64,000 bases of DNA from Canna indica (taxonomy: Eukaryota > Streptophyta > Magnoliopsida > Zingiberales > Cannaceae): positions 81,858,001 through 81,922,000 of the forward strand of contig CP136891.1 in NCBI GenBank assembly GCA_034359265.1, given 5' to 3'. A model generated the notes under the pieces. It was not told the DNA's origin, did not search any database, and was given only the letters and a program-made list of their open reading frames with translations. Shown in pieces: positions 1-11,739 of the stretch (its first letter is position 1; every line of letters begins with the position of its first letter). Made by a program: the position numbers and the translations under genes.

Positions 1-30
1 AAATTTTATTAATCCTCTACATTAACTATA

Positions 31-940
31 GAGTAAATATCCAAAAAAATATGAACTTAGGATATTTCCCATTTTTAGCATAAATTTTTTTCATTAGCAA
101 AAAAATATATAAACTTTCATTCTGTTACCTCGTTTAGCACGCACCGTTATTTTTTATAGTTTTTACTGATGTGTCACTTAACGGTGACGACGTGGTAAAT
201 TTTATCTTACGTGGATTATTATTTTATTATTTTAATCAATTTTATTATGAAAAATTATTATTATTAATGACATAGTCTATATGACGTGGTCCATGTAGAC
301 CTCTCCGCTGGAGAGATTGCGCGACCTCTCTGGCTCGTCTGAGAGGAGGTCCACGTAAACCTCTATGCTAGAGACGACACGTGCAACCTCTCCGGCTCGT
401 CTGAGAGAAGGTTCGTGCAGACCTCTTTGGCTCGTCCGAGAGGAGGTTCGCACAGACCTCTTCGCCGCCAGAGAGGTCGCTGACCTCTCTGGATCATCTG
501 AGAGGAGGTCCGCGCAGACCTCTATGGCTCGTCCGAGAGGAGGTTCGTGCAAACCTTTGCCAGAGAGGTTTATGCGACCTCTCGTCTGAGATCGGTGAGA
601 TCGACGAAATCTCGAGGCTTGAAATGGGTGCTACTGCCATCGGAGAGAGGATGTGAGAAGGAGGAGGAGGGTGTGGTGAAGATAATTTGAAAGATGGTCA
701 GTATTTTAGTTAATAATAGAATGTACGTGACATTATTTATTCTATAGGACTTCAGTCAAAAATAAAAATTTGTCACGTCGTCGCTGTTAAGTGACACATC
801 AGCAAAAATCGTCAAAACTAACGGTGCGTGTTAAACGGGATAACAGAATAAAAGTTTATGTATTTTTTTGCTAACGAAAAAAGTTTATGCTAAAAATGTA
901 AAAAAGTCCAAAGTTCGTATTTTTTTAAGGATATTTACTC
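31..940. mobile_element. Non-autonomous Mutator-like element with long inverted ends
   Basis: The first ~190 bases and the last ~190 bases are inverted copies of each other. They start GAGTAAATATCC and end GGATATTTACTC, and shared blocks such as the GTGTCACTTAAC stretch and the CGCACCGTTA stretch occur in the same order. The element is flanked by TTAACTATA (22-30) and TTAATTATA (941-949), a 9-bp direct repeat with one mismatch. Long inverted ends plus a 9-bp target duplication are the known signature of Mutator-like elements. The core (about 290-660) is much richer in GC than the ends and carries short repeats. No transposase is encoded, so movement would depend on a partner elsewhere. Short open frames inside it are by-products of the repeats. 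Confidence 0.8.
325..575. repeat. GC-rich dyad repeats (ACCTCTC...GAGAGGAGGT)
   Basis: Several imperfect units of about 35-55 bp follow each other. Each begins near ACCTCT, runs through a TGGCTCGTC-like middle and ends GAGAGGAGGTT, so each unit can fold on itself. Examples start near 326, 384, 417, 460, 490 and 516. The same ACCTCTCT/GAGAGGT vocabulary returns at about 21715-21860 in an unrelated transposon. The function is unknown. Confidence 0.7.
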
Positions 941-1030
941 TTAATTATATAATACAATCTTTCTAATAAGATTTATTTTCACAACATTAGTTATGCATTA
1001 AAGTTAATTTTTTGTTATCAAGTACTACTT

Positions 1031-1260
1031 CTAGGTGTTCGGTTGGATGAAATGAGAAATGAAGTATTATTTTTTGTGACATGATTATTCATTTGTTTGA
1101 TCGCAACTTGTTGACAATAAATAAGTGGATCATAAGGAATAAGAAATAAATAAAAAAATATTATTCTTTATATATCAGGAATAAATGGACCATAAGAAAA
1201 TAGATAAGTAATTATTTTTCTGCATTCACCTGCAATTTTGTCATTTTTTACTAGTTTGTT
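1031..1260. mobile_element. Possible half of a PIF/Harbinger-like MITE
   Basis: The left side, GGTGTTCGGTTGGATGAA, resembles the right terminus (in reverse complement) of the element at 21434-22661. The following AT-rich text, including CAACTTGTTG and AAGGAATAAGAAATAA, is also similar in kind. No matching inverted terminus was found before the next element, so this may be a truncated copy. Confidence 0.3.
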
Positions 1261-1272
1261 AATTTACTTCAA

Positions 1273-1549
1273 ATGGCATGCCTCGTAAATTTGGTCTTCG
1301 AAGGGAAGCTCAGCTCGGCATGAGGCCCACCCCCATCGGGCTTGGGCAAACTCACCTTTTTCTTTTATTTTCATTTTTTTAAACTTTTGTCTGGTGTGGC
1401 CAAGCATGAGTTTGACTTGACATGGCCTAGCACGATCAGGCTTGGATCTATCGCTACTAGACCTAGGTTTGGCGTGGCCAGGCCTAGCACGACCCTTTGT
1501 CGGGTCAGGTCTGTGCCACCCATGGATGAACTCGACCCATTGCCACATC
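1273..1549. mobile_element. Short hAT-like repeat with 8-bp flanking duplication
   Basis: The segment is bounded by TACTTCAA at 1265-1272 and again at 1550-1557, a perfect 8-bp direct repeat as expected for hAT elements. Its right edge reads, in reverse complement, GATGTGGCAATGGGTCG. This is the same kind of GTGGCAATGGG start seen at about 26020. The interior has CCTAGCACGA and GGGTCAGGT motifs also related to the 26-kb copy. The terminal inverted repeats are poor, so the class is inferred mainly from the duplication and the terminal motif. Confidence 0.5.
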
Positions 1550-1557
1550 TACTTCAA

Positions 1558-2207
1558 GGCGAGCAATATAGCACCCACATCATGGTAGAGTCTGCTCCGA
1601 ATAATTGAGACGAAAAAAAAATCTATTTTATGAAAATAAGATCTTTGATTATTGTTATTTCGAAGACTTTCACAATATTTCAAAATAGAAAAATAGATAT
1701 GAAATTTATACTAGTCATGAATTGTTATCTTAATTAAAATTTTAAAATTGATTGATTAAAATAATATTTGCTAATTATATATATATTATTAATTGAGCCT
1801 CTGAGTTAAAATTCTGCGTACATGCGAGATGATAATTAATAATCATCGATGATTATAATAAATATAGGAACGAATCATCTTTCGAAGGAAATGTGTTGTG
1901 CTTTATGATTCGTGAACAATGACTATCAATCATGATATTGAAATCTTGAGATTTCGAGGGCTAAAATAATTTTGCCTAAACACCGTCATTGATAGAAAAC
2001 GAATGAGTTGCCAACCAATTAAATGTTTAATGGATATCCACATCAATTACTGGATCCGAAATCCGAATCCGAATCCTCTTTGTCGAACACTGCGCTCAGT
2101 CCCGGAGTCTCGCCTTACCCCTATACTTCCGAGTGATGTTGTAGTTCCCTCTTTCGTTGCACGGCGGCCATTACATCGAACAGCTTGTGTGCAATCCAAA
2201 ATCAGCG
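1558..2207. other. Intergenic region upstream of the first mTERF gene
   Basis: This is AT-rich sequence with no gene recognised. It must contain the promoter and 5' leader of the mTERF gene, but I see no convincing TATA box at a typical distance. The open frames seen here overlap the mTERF start and have no family resemblance. Confidence 0.5.
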
Positions 2208-3353
2208 ATGCTTCGACGTCTCTGCACAACTGCTGGAATCAGACGCCCTTCTGCAGCGGTGGTGGCTGCCGCCTTTCATCCCCATTCCCTCCTCCCATAC
2301 CGGAAACCCTATTCTCATTCCTGCGCCGACTCCGACGAGAAATCGTCGCTCACCGTCTCCTTCCTCTCGAGTTCAGCCGGCCTCTCTGCCGAAGCCGCTC
2401 GATCCATCGCGCAGCGAGTCCAGTCCAATAACATCGAGAAAGTCATTGCGGTGCTCGCTCTACTCAAGGATTACGGCTTCAGCGAAGCTCACATCACCAG
2501 CCTCGTCACCCGATCACCCCGCGTCCTTACCTGCGATCCCGAAAAGATCTTGAAGCCCAAGCTCGAGTTCTACCAGGAGATCGGCCTCGATGGCGCTGCC
2601 CTCCCGAAGATCCTGGCGGCGAGCCCGTGGCCCCTTCTGCGCAGCCTGAAGAAACTGCTAGTCCCCAACGTCAATTTCCTCAAATCAATTCTGGGCACCA
2701 ACAAGGGCGTCGTCGCTGCCATCAAGCACTCGCCCGCCTTGATCATCGAAGACTTCGGAAAGAACGTGCTTCCCAGGATCGAGGCTCTGCGGGCCAACGG
2801 CGCGTCTGACACCGTCATAGTCACGCTGCTCAAAACCTACGGCAACGCCTTCAATAGGAACTCGCCTCGCTTTGCGGAGGCCTTCGAGGCGATAATGGAG
2901 TTGGGCGTCCCGCCATCGACCGCCATGTTCGCGCACGCCCTCGGGGTGTTCGTCCAATTGCCCGTGAAGCGCTGGGAGGAGAAAGTCGACAACTTGAGGT
3001 GCTTGGGTTGGTCGCAGGACCAAATCCTGTTGGCCTTTGCGAGGCATCCGTACATTGCGCGCACGTCGGCCCAGAAGATAAAGAAGAATATGAAGTTCCT
3101 GGAAGAGAAGCTCGGATGGGGACCGGAATACTTATCGATGTATCCGGTGCTTCTTTCTCTGAGCATGGAGAAGAGATTGATGCCGAGGTTCGCGGTGCTG
3201 CACATCCTCAAGTCCAAGGGATTGCTGAAGGCTAATCTTGCAGCGAACCAATTCATTATGGTGAACGAGAGGTTCCTGAGGAAGTTTGTCACCCCACACC
3301 AGGAAGGAACTCCAGACATAGTTGGTTTTATCAAAGGATCTAAAGCAAAGTAG
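2208..3353 (+). CDS. mTERF family protein, organelle-targeted
   Basis: This intronless gene encodes 381 residues counted from the ATG at 2208. An in-frame ATG at 2157 would add 17 residues, but the 2208 start gives a typical arginine-rich, serine-rich organelle-targeting N-terminus (MLRRLCTTAGIRRPSAA). The rest is a run of leucine/proline-containing helical mTERF repeats of about 30 residues. Examples are the FSEAHITSLVTRSPRVLTCD block, the LPKILAASPWPLL block and the WSQDQILLAFARHPYI block; the last of these is followed by the conserved KIKKNMKFLEEKLG segment. mTERF proteins bind nucleic acid in mitochondria or plastids and affect organellar transcription, splicing or translation. The length is normal for plant short mTERFs. 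Which organelle it enters, and its target, cannot be read. A second family member starts at 62660. Confidence 0.9.
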   Translation: MLRRLCTTAGIRRPSAAVVAAAFHPHSLLPYRKPYSHSCADSDEKSSLTVSFLSSSAGLSAEAARSIAQRVQSNNIEKVIAVLALLKDYGFSEAHITSLVTRSPRVLTCDPEKILKPKLEFYQEIGLDGAALPKILAASPWPLLRSLKKLLVPNVNFLKSILGTNKGVVAAIKHSPALIIEDFGKNVLPRIEALRANGASDTVIVTLLKTYGNAFNRNSPRFAEAFEAIMELGVPPSTAMFAHALGVFVQLPVKRWEEKVDNLRCLGWSQDQILLAFARHPYIARTSAQKIKKNMKFLEEKLGWGPEYLSMYPVLLSLSMEKRLMPRFAVLHILKSKGLLKANLAANQFIMVNERFLRKFVTPHQEGTPDIVGFIKGSKAK

Positions 3354-4456
3354 AGCTATTATGAGCTTATTCTGGCACTGGCACTTTTGTTTCTCCTTCC
3401 GTTCTACTGGATTTTATATATATATATAATAAAGATAGAAAGTCACAGTGATCATATTAGGGTTCGAACTCAAACTCAACATCAGACAACGTTTAACATG
3501 ACAATTGGTATGACAATTGGCCTTTTTTTTGGATTATTTGCTGTATGTTTTTTAGTTAATTTGTATGACAATTCACAAATATGTCAGATATCTGGGTATT
3601 TATGAATTTACAATTTATCTTGCTACTCTTAAGCTTCAATTAAAATAGTGTTAAATGCAAAAGCCTACCTTGTTTTTTTTAAGATTCTCAAATGCATCAA
3701 ACCCCTTGCATTATGTTTGTGTTGCGAACGCTTACTAGTTATTTGGTGTCATCCTAACACAAAACGCCTAAACATGATACATTTTCAATCCTCATCAATG
3801 TCATATCACCGCCATTGCAACTGCCATACCAGTACACCACTACATTCAATTTGTGAATTTATTATTAGTGAATTTTTTAATAGGTTCAATCTAAACAAAA
3901 ATATAATTATTAGTGAATTTATTTTAGTGATGATATTAGCATGTAACATATTTAACTATTTAAAAATAACAATTTTGATAATTGAATTTGTATCCTTGGA
4001 AAATCAAATCCAAACTGAAATGATTTTTTTCTAGAAACTAAATAGAATTCGGTTAGATTTGGTTTTTTAAATTAGCACCCAAATTTGAATAGCCCTAGAT
4101 TCCACTACATTCTTCAATGACGATAGTGGATAAGGATGTCTTCGCGTTAAATAAAGAGCTCATGCTCCTAGAAATAAGAAGCAGATATAAAAGGATACAA
4201 TACTCCACTAATTTTGCAGGACATTACATATTTGTTAGACAATATGAACCAATGGAAAATGTAGATCAATAGCGATTGTGTCTATCGCAACCATTTTATT
4301 GTGTCAGAAAGCTATAATCAATGGGGATTTCTTTACAATTCAGGTTTACAATCATACAAAGAAGTCAACAACCTGGTTCATTGTTTCATAAATTATTTAC
4401 AAGGATGGTTTAAGATTAAATGGGAAACAGGTTGCTGACCTGCTAACACACATCAG
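3354..4456. other. Intergenic region between convergent genes
   Basis: This region holds the 3' end of the mTERF gene (+) and the 3' flank of the R3H gene (-), which converge here. It contains a short TA run near 3416-3428. The frame at 3648-4034 has no recognisable protein features and biased AT composition, and I regard it as non-coding. Nothing else is evident. Confidence 0.5.
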
Positions 4457-7400
4457 CTATAAAGACCCGTCCTTTGACATGCGCAGAAACTGAGCAAGTG
4501 TGATGTTCGGCAGCATTTCATTGCAACCCAATCTCTTCTTTATCCTTGTTGTCTTCCACAACTTTGCATCCCTCATTATTGAATCAGTGACAGAGATTAA
4601 ATTATAGAACTGTATCAAAAGAGAGTAGTTAGAACTTTCTCATCTGGTTTCCATCATACTTCAAGGTGGGAAAGAATCAAGTGGATGTATTTCCCTATGG
4701 GTAAATAAACTTGAATATCCATTGAAGACATCCTTGCTAACTTCATGGCACATGAATGCTGATATGATGAAATGTGGTGCTGATAGTACTTTTCCACTTA
4801 CCCGTTCGCGTCATTTTTCAAATTTGAACATCTAGAGATAGGCAAACAAGCCTAATATACAGCAAACTGGATTTCTAATTATAGATGTCTGATTCATTTA
4901 TGTTCTTGGGCAAATTCCTATACAGCTGAGCCTTCTTATATTTGAGGTTAAAGTCATTTTGTTTTTGGTGATTGTTTTTTTTCCAGTAGTGCTAATATGC
5001 CAATCTATCACCATTTATAATTTGATGATCTAGCATGAGTTACAAGGTCTATAAATTGGAAGGCACCTTGAGGAAGCTTTACCTCACATACACCATGCAG
5101 CAATAATCTGTGAAAAGGATCCTGTACATGTAACACGAGTACATCGCCTTCTCCACCTTCATCTATAAATGCTCTTACGTGCACCTGAAGTTGGTGCATA
5201 AAACAGTAAGGAACATGGAGTAAAAATGTAAAATTCAGCTCACCAGGTAATTAGATAAAAGAACTATGAAAAACTAAATGCGAAAGGCCATACATAAATG
5301 ATGATAAGTTGGAAGATTAGACAATAGCTTGCAAACAACCATGATAGGGAATCAGAGAGCTTGTTGTCAACAATGTGAGCGCTTGTGTCCTTCAGAGGTA
5401 TAATTTTGACATTATTAATGATGTGTTAGAACTTTGGATGATTATTCTTAGATATGGAAAATAGTTGAAAATAAGTTACAAGCATTAGTAGACTATAAAA
5501 ATCAGTTATTGTAAAACCTAAACATCTATATTATTACATAGTTTTATTCTTTAACAGCAGTTTAGGTTTCACTAAGATGAGATATGCTTGTAGCACATCA
5601 CTTTAACACAAAATTGAGATTGACAAACCAAATAAATAAATAGTGCATACCATGACAAAAAATGAATGTGATACATCAAACTTAGGAGAATAATTTAAAG
5701 TATAACTTTGAGGATTACCTCATAACCTTCAATGAGCTGTGGAAGGAAATTACGGCGCATAGCTTCTCTTGTTCTGCGATCCACTCGACGCCATGCATTT
5801 AACGCAATCACCTTATCAGTATTCACATAAACTTTTTTTTCCTCTGAAGACTTCCTCATGGCTTTTGTCATGCTAGCCTATATATACATGAAAATAATAA
5901 TTATTGGCCTGCTTAGTTTAAGTAAACCTACTCTAACATACATGCATGTGTTGAGAAATTAGTTACGACTTTGATTGAGTCATTACAAAAAAGTTGTTAG
6001 TTGGTTTTGTTTTGCTGAACTGGATCCATTTATAAATAAAACCAACGCCTATAAATAGGCTCAACCAAACACCATGAGAGATGTCTTGGTTTCCAACTTA
6101 TTGTATTTTCTTTTCTCTTTATCAATAAATTTATTTGGAGGCTCATTCTCATCCATGAATTTGAGAAAACCTAGTTAGACGGGGAAAACTCTAATAATTG
6201 TTTGCTGAATAACAAGGAGCCACTTGTTCAACTGATCCCTATATAGCTTCTTGGTTGTTGATTTTAAGATTGTACAGCTGTCACATATTTGAGATGACCT
6301 CCTTGGGTCCTAAGATTTCCACCAAAGCAAAATTTCAGCACATACTTCCATATAGCCCGCCAATTAATTACCTATAGCAATGTGATTACTGAGCATTTTA
6401 GCCTGCCCTATCAAATGGAACAAAGACACTAGAACAACAAAAGGTTTAAATTATGAGTAAGCACAAAACTATTACTCAAAATGCTGCATTAATCATGTAA
6501 ATAAAGCTTATAGTCAACATCTTAAGGTTACTATATTTTTCAAACATGCATATATAACAAAGAGAGATAAAAATGAACCTTATGTCTGAAAAAGATGCCA
6601 GTAAAAATATCTAAGAAAGAACGGAAGAAGATACCTCTACATCCATGTCCACATTCCGGAACACATCCCACTCTTTAACATTGGTCATGCAAAATGCAGA
6701 TAAAGGTTTGTTGTCACCTAGGGAAGAAAAGAACACACGTAATAAGAAAATTAATGGGAAAAAACATGAGTAGAGGGTAAACAAAGAGACTCGGCACAAC
6801 AAATTGGAATTTTCAGATAACTATGGACTTCACGTAAAAAGGTCAAACAATTTAGAATCCTTAACCATTTCCAACAAATGTGGTATACTAACGTCTGACT
6901 TGTTTATTTTAGTATTGGTGTACTCTAGCTGATGTTTTTAATTTTTCACATGTTAGGCATGCTTTCCCCCGAAAATATCATGGATTTCTCTCCAAGAAAT
7001 AAGTCATTCATAAGCAAGTAACCAACTTTATCTCATTAAGAAAACATCTAGGTCATAAAAACTAAAGTAACAGAATAATCATTCTACAAATTAAATCATA
7101 AATGGTTTACGGTCATTGCAGAAATTGTGTAAATACTCTTTCTTTCACACCATAGATCTGAAAAGGACTAAATGCAGGTAGCACAAGATAGGAAAAAAAA
7201 TATGTTTCATAAATTTCACTTGAACAATTATCATGAAACTAGGAATAGTTTAAAAGGTAAAAGAAAATGCCAAATTAGGAAATAATATATTAATATTCCT
7301 CATATGTCCATAATCAATATGTTATATCCTGTTTTCCTATATGTTTTTCCATTATTTTATCCTGTGATTATTTTTGAACCAAAACTCCAAACCTGCACAA

Positions 7401-9058
7401 GTGTTGCTAAAACCACCAAACTACAAACCAAGGCCTTAATGAACACCAAGTTTTGAACCATGACCTGCACGACTGTCATTCGACATTGCATAGGTGGTGA
7501 GCTAGCACTATGAGAATAGATGTCACATAAATCAATAACTTGAAAGCAATATCTCACTCAATATGTCCAAGTTAATATGTGAATGCACTATCAGATGTAG
7601 GTAAGTTTATATTGATCAAACCAGAAAAAAAGAAACTGAGAAGACTGCAGTATCTCCCTCTTCCAAAAAACAGTAACAGTGCATAAAAAATAACATGCCC
7701 TTTAATTTTTTCTCTTAGAAGACAAAAGTAATAAAGAGGGATGAAAATCTAATGTATGATACAAAAAGAGAGAAGAAAAAAAAAGATAGGAGAAAATAAA
7801 TGAAAATGACATATTTCAGCTGTATGCAATACATAAACCATTACAGATCACCATTCAAATTCTTGCAACATTTAGTACTTCAGTAGTTGTATAAGCAAGA
7901 AAAGCAGATGTGAATATGTGAAAGAGATGTCCAATAATCTGGCTAATTAGATAAAAAAGTTATATAAAAACCCTGCTAATTATGGACCAAGAATGATAGT
8001 TCACGGAAAGAAAGATTTCATTGATTCAAACAAGGGAACATGTTTACCCCATGGAGGCGGAGCAAAGAGACCTCTTATTTCTTCAGCATTTAACCGTGGA
8101 ACAAGTTCAATTAATAGACAATCGTTTAACCACCTGCGGGACCGCCGATTGCTGACCTACAACATAGACATTCAAGAATAAAATAGTAATAAAATATTGG
8201 TGGAAAATAATGATTGTTAAAAGAGATGGGTCATAAAACATTACATGAGTTTTCAATGATATTAAGTTCATTTTATTAAGTGACATGCTTTGTTACCAAA
8301 CTATTGATTAATTACTAGAATAACTCAAATATAACATATAATCACCTTGTACTTCTATCATGAGTAAAACAACTCACTTTCAAGATGACTATCTCTTAAG
8401 TATTAATGTGAGAAAAAAGGTTCTTTATGATTGTTTGAAGACAGATTCAGATTATTTTTTCTATAAGTAAAGACGAAAGCTGATGGCATCTTGAAATTGC
8501 ATGCGGTTAAAAGAAGCTCCACAAAGAGAGAATAATACAAATAAGAAATCATGGATATATATATATTGAAGTGCAAATCCAACACTAAAGAACGATACCT
8601 TGCTCGCCATGCTTTCAATGATATCAATCTTTCTTTCAATTAACTGGCCTCTTGACTTGAATGTATCGCCTTAAATCCAAAAAGAAGATGACAATAAGAA
8701 AATAGCAGTAGATCATGGCAACAGGAAAATGATTCTAAACCTGTATATACATATATAAACTCTCAGATCTACAGTCGACAAAACCTGTATATACATATAT
8801 AAACTCTCAGATTTAGAGTCAACAAAACTCTACATAGTAGTGCAAATGAGAGATTGCGAGCATGCGATACATCCTCTCCAGCAGAAATGAAGAGCAAAAC
8901 GCATCAAACAACCGATAATAACAAGAAAACAACCTCAGTCGAGAAAGGGATTCTTGCAAAATAGGCGGAAAAAATTGGGGGAAATAAAGAGAAGGGAATG
9001 GACCATTTCTCGAATCGAAGATGGAATGGTGGAGAACGCTTTCCTCTAAGCCTGCCAT
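4457..9058 (-). CDS. R3H-domain protein with R3H-associated N-terminal domain
   Basis: I reconstructed seven exons on the minus strand: 9058-9004, 8669-8599, 8156-8048, 6717-6635, 5877-5719, 5184-5083 and 4609-4457. Joined, they give 732 coding bases with no internal stop, encoding 243 residues. Residues ~43-110 carry the R3H-associated region (NRRSRRWLND, then the NAEEIRGLFAPPPWG motif). Residues ~125-205 form the R3H domain with its signature R185-x3-H189 in DPFHRLLLHGVCEFYNL. R3H domains bind single-stranded nucleic acids. The organisation matches small plant R3H proteins related to animal R3HDM4. The family function in plants is poorly defined. The exon 1 donor (ATG|GTCCATT) is weak but is the one that keeps the frame; the start ATG has a good context (ATCATGGCA). 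Confidence 0.85.
8737..8824. repeat. 44-bp tandem duplication in R3H intron 1
   Basis: Two adjacent 44-bp copies, 8737-8780 and 8781-8824, share AAACCTGTATATACATATAT and then AACTCTCAGAT. They differ at only a few positions near the end of the unit. It lies in intron 1 between exons 1 and 2. Confidence 0.85.
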
Positions 9059-9379
9059 GATTGGATCAGTGCCACCCCACCCCCGCTTGTTCTTCTTCGA
9101 GAACAGATTAGGGATGAATCGCCGAGAGAAAGGACGGGTTAAACGGCGGGATCAAGAGATCACGGCCTAAGCAATCGAGAAAAGGGACCTGCGGCGGTGG
9201 TCTTCTGCACGATACCACGGATCTAGTGATGCAGATTCCTTATCCGGTTTATTTCTCATACCAGTCCCGGTTAACTCGTGCATGAACCGGGTCGCCAAAT
9301 GAGTTGTGCTTTCAAATCCGACCGGATTATCGAACCCAACAAAGATTCAACCGAGGAACGAAAACTTAATTAAAACATC
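9059..9379. other. 5' leader and promoter region of the R3H gene
   Basis: This is moderately GC-rich sequence immediately upstream (minus strand) of the R3H start codon. It is expected to hold the leader and core promoter. No clear TATA box was found, and GC content falls sharply beyond about 9360 where the AT-rich array begins. Confidence 0.4.
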
Positions 9380-9971
9380 AACAATTTTTCAAAACCCAAA
9401 TAACTTTATTGGAATTTCCCAAGAGAAATCTATGTATTAAAATTTCATATCCGAAATCAAATTTTGATAAAATTCATCATCCCCTACATTACAAACTTTT
9501 GCAAAAAAAATCTAAAAAATACTAAATTTTTTTAAATATATGAAATGTATTTTAGTAATAAAAATAAATTTTATGAGTTAAATTACATTACAAACTTTTG
9601 CAAAAAATTCTAAAAACTACTAAATTTTTTGAAATATATGAAATATATTTTAATAATAAAAATAAATTTTATGAGTTAAAAAAAGTTGAATAAAAAATTT
9701 AGAAAATATTAAAGACTTTTATCCAAAATATAACAATAAATTTAAATTAAAAACTATATTGAAAAAATCTCCTAAAATCTTCAAAAAATTACAAAAAAAA
9801 ATCATTCACTAATTTAAAATTTTTATGATTTTCCAAAAAAAATTAAGATGTATTTTCAAGATAAAAAACTACTTTATATTATAGAGTTTCACTTAAAGCT
9901 CTTTAAATTAGTCATTTGATCATGAAAATATATTCTAAAATCTTCAAAAAAAATATATTTAAACAATCATT

Positions 9972-10018
<47 letters not shown>

Positions 10019-11225
10019 GGGTCAAATAACCATTTCGATGAATGAAACTCTTTAAAATGTTATAGAATTTCACTGGAAGTTGTTTAAAGTAATCATTTGA
10101 TTATAAAAATATATTCTAAAATATCTAAAAATTATAACAAGATCATTCATTAATTTAAAAATTTTGTAATTTTTTGAAACATTTAGAATGCATTTTGATC
10201 AAATAACCGCTTTCAATAATTTCATTTGAAATTCTTTAAAGTGGCTTCAAACTCTAAGTGGCTTCAAACTCTTGTAAGTGATTATTTGACCATGAAGATG
10301 CATCCTAAAATCTCTAAAAATCTTAACAAATTCAATTCATTAATTTAAAATTTTTGTAATTTTTTGAGAATTTTAGAATATATTTTCATGATCAAATAGC
10401 CATTTTCAAGAGTTTCAACTAAATACAGAATTTCGGTTAACACTTCAAAGTGGTCATTTGATCATGAAAATACATCATAAAATATCTAAAAAATCATTAA
10501 AAATAAATAAATAAATTTATAGTTTTTATAATTTTTTTAGAATTTAAAATATATTTTCATGGTTAAATAATCACTTTCAAGAGTTTTATTTGAAACTCTT
10601 TAAAGTAGTCGTTTGACCATGAAAATACATTCTAAAATTTTTAAAAACCATTTTTTAGAAAAATAATTTATTTATTTATTTATTTATTTATTTTTGATTT
10701 TTTGAGAGATATAGAATATATTTTCATGATCAAATAACCATTTAAATAGTTACAAAGTTTCACTTGAAGCTATTTAAAGTAGTCATTTGATCATGAAAAT
10801 GCATACTAAAATTTCTATTTTTTTAAAAAAAATACATTAATTTAGAACTTTTGTGATTTTTTAAATATTTAAATTATATTTTCAAGATCAAATAATCACT
10901 TTTAAGAGTTTCTAATCACGAAAATTTATTCTAAAATTCGCAAAAATCCACAAAAAAAATATAAATTAATAGATGACTTTTTAATGGATTTTTAAAAATT
11001 TTAAGATGCATTTTCATGATCATATAACCACTTTCAAAAGTTTCATTTGAAATTCTTTGAAGTAGTCATTGATAATGAAAAATACATCCTAAAATCTTTT
11101 AAAAAATCTAAGTTAGTGATTTTATAGGTTTTATTATTTTTCGGAGATTTTAAAATATATTTTCATTATCAAATGACGAGTTTCAAGAATTTCAAGTGAA
11201 ACTCTTAAGAGCGGTTATTTGATTT
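9380..11225. repeat. Degenerate AT-rich tandem array with internal dyads
   Basis: The same pair of phrases recurs roughly every 170-180 bp: TTTTCATGATCAAATAACCA with TTTCAAGAGTTTCA, followed by its inverse, GAAACTCTTTAAAGTGGTCA then TTTGATCATGAAAAT. Recognisable copies are near 9850-9930, 10010-10110, 10185-10300, 10375-10470, 10550-10640, 10715-10805, 10880-10930, 11000-11085 and 11155-11220. Between them are AAATTTTTGTAATTTTTTG spacers. A (TA)n microsatellite sits at 9977-10015. The units are diverged, so this is an old local amplification or a satellite-like relic rather than a fresh array. No gene is present. Confidence 0.75.
9977..10015. repeat. (TA)n microsatellite
   Basis: An uninterrupted alternating TA run of about 39 bases lies inside the AT-rich tandem array. 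Confidence 0.95.
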
Positions 11226-11739
11226 CTCCTTGTCGACCACCTCATACGACCCATGAGTATATACTTATTCAAATTGGCTCTAAATTAGGTCATTGGAAAG
11301 CTAAGGGCCTGTTTGTTGAAATCTTGTTTGTTGACCGAAATAAGGTTGTTTTCATTTTTCGAGTTCGCGAAAATTTATTTTCGCAAAACACGCAAATATA
11401 CTAGATCGGGAAAACGACTTGGACATGTTTTCCTTGTTTTCACGAAACTTGAGAAATCGAGCGGTGGCATACTTGTAATATCCACTCGTTTCGCCCGTTT
11501 CACCCGAAAACACGAACAAAATCGAATGTTTCGCCCGTTAGGGCTCACCCTCTCCACCCCTTGACACCCTTCTTCGACTGCTGCTGGTGACAGGTGAAAA
11601 CTTATCGTCGTCTGTTGAAATTGATCGTTGCCAGTCCAAATCGATCCCTGACCTCTTGCTTTCTTCACCTTCGGCTACAACATCGCCGGTTTCTTGCTTT
11701 CTTTACCTTCAGGTTTGTGATTTCATCTAGGGTTTCCAC

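Noticed and set aside
3450..3480. AGGGTTCGAACTC as part of a tRNA or SINE
   Set aside because: The B-box-like word is isolated; no A-box or cloverleaf could be drawn around it.
3648..4034. 128-codon frame between the mTERF and R3H genes
   Set aside because: AT-rich, no domain, no supporting context; looks like chance.
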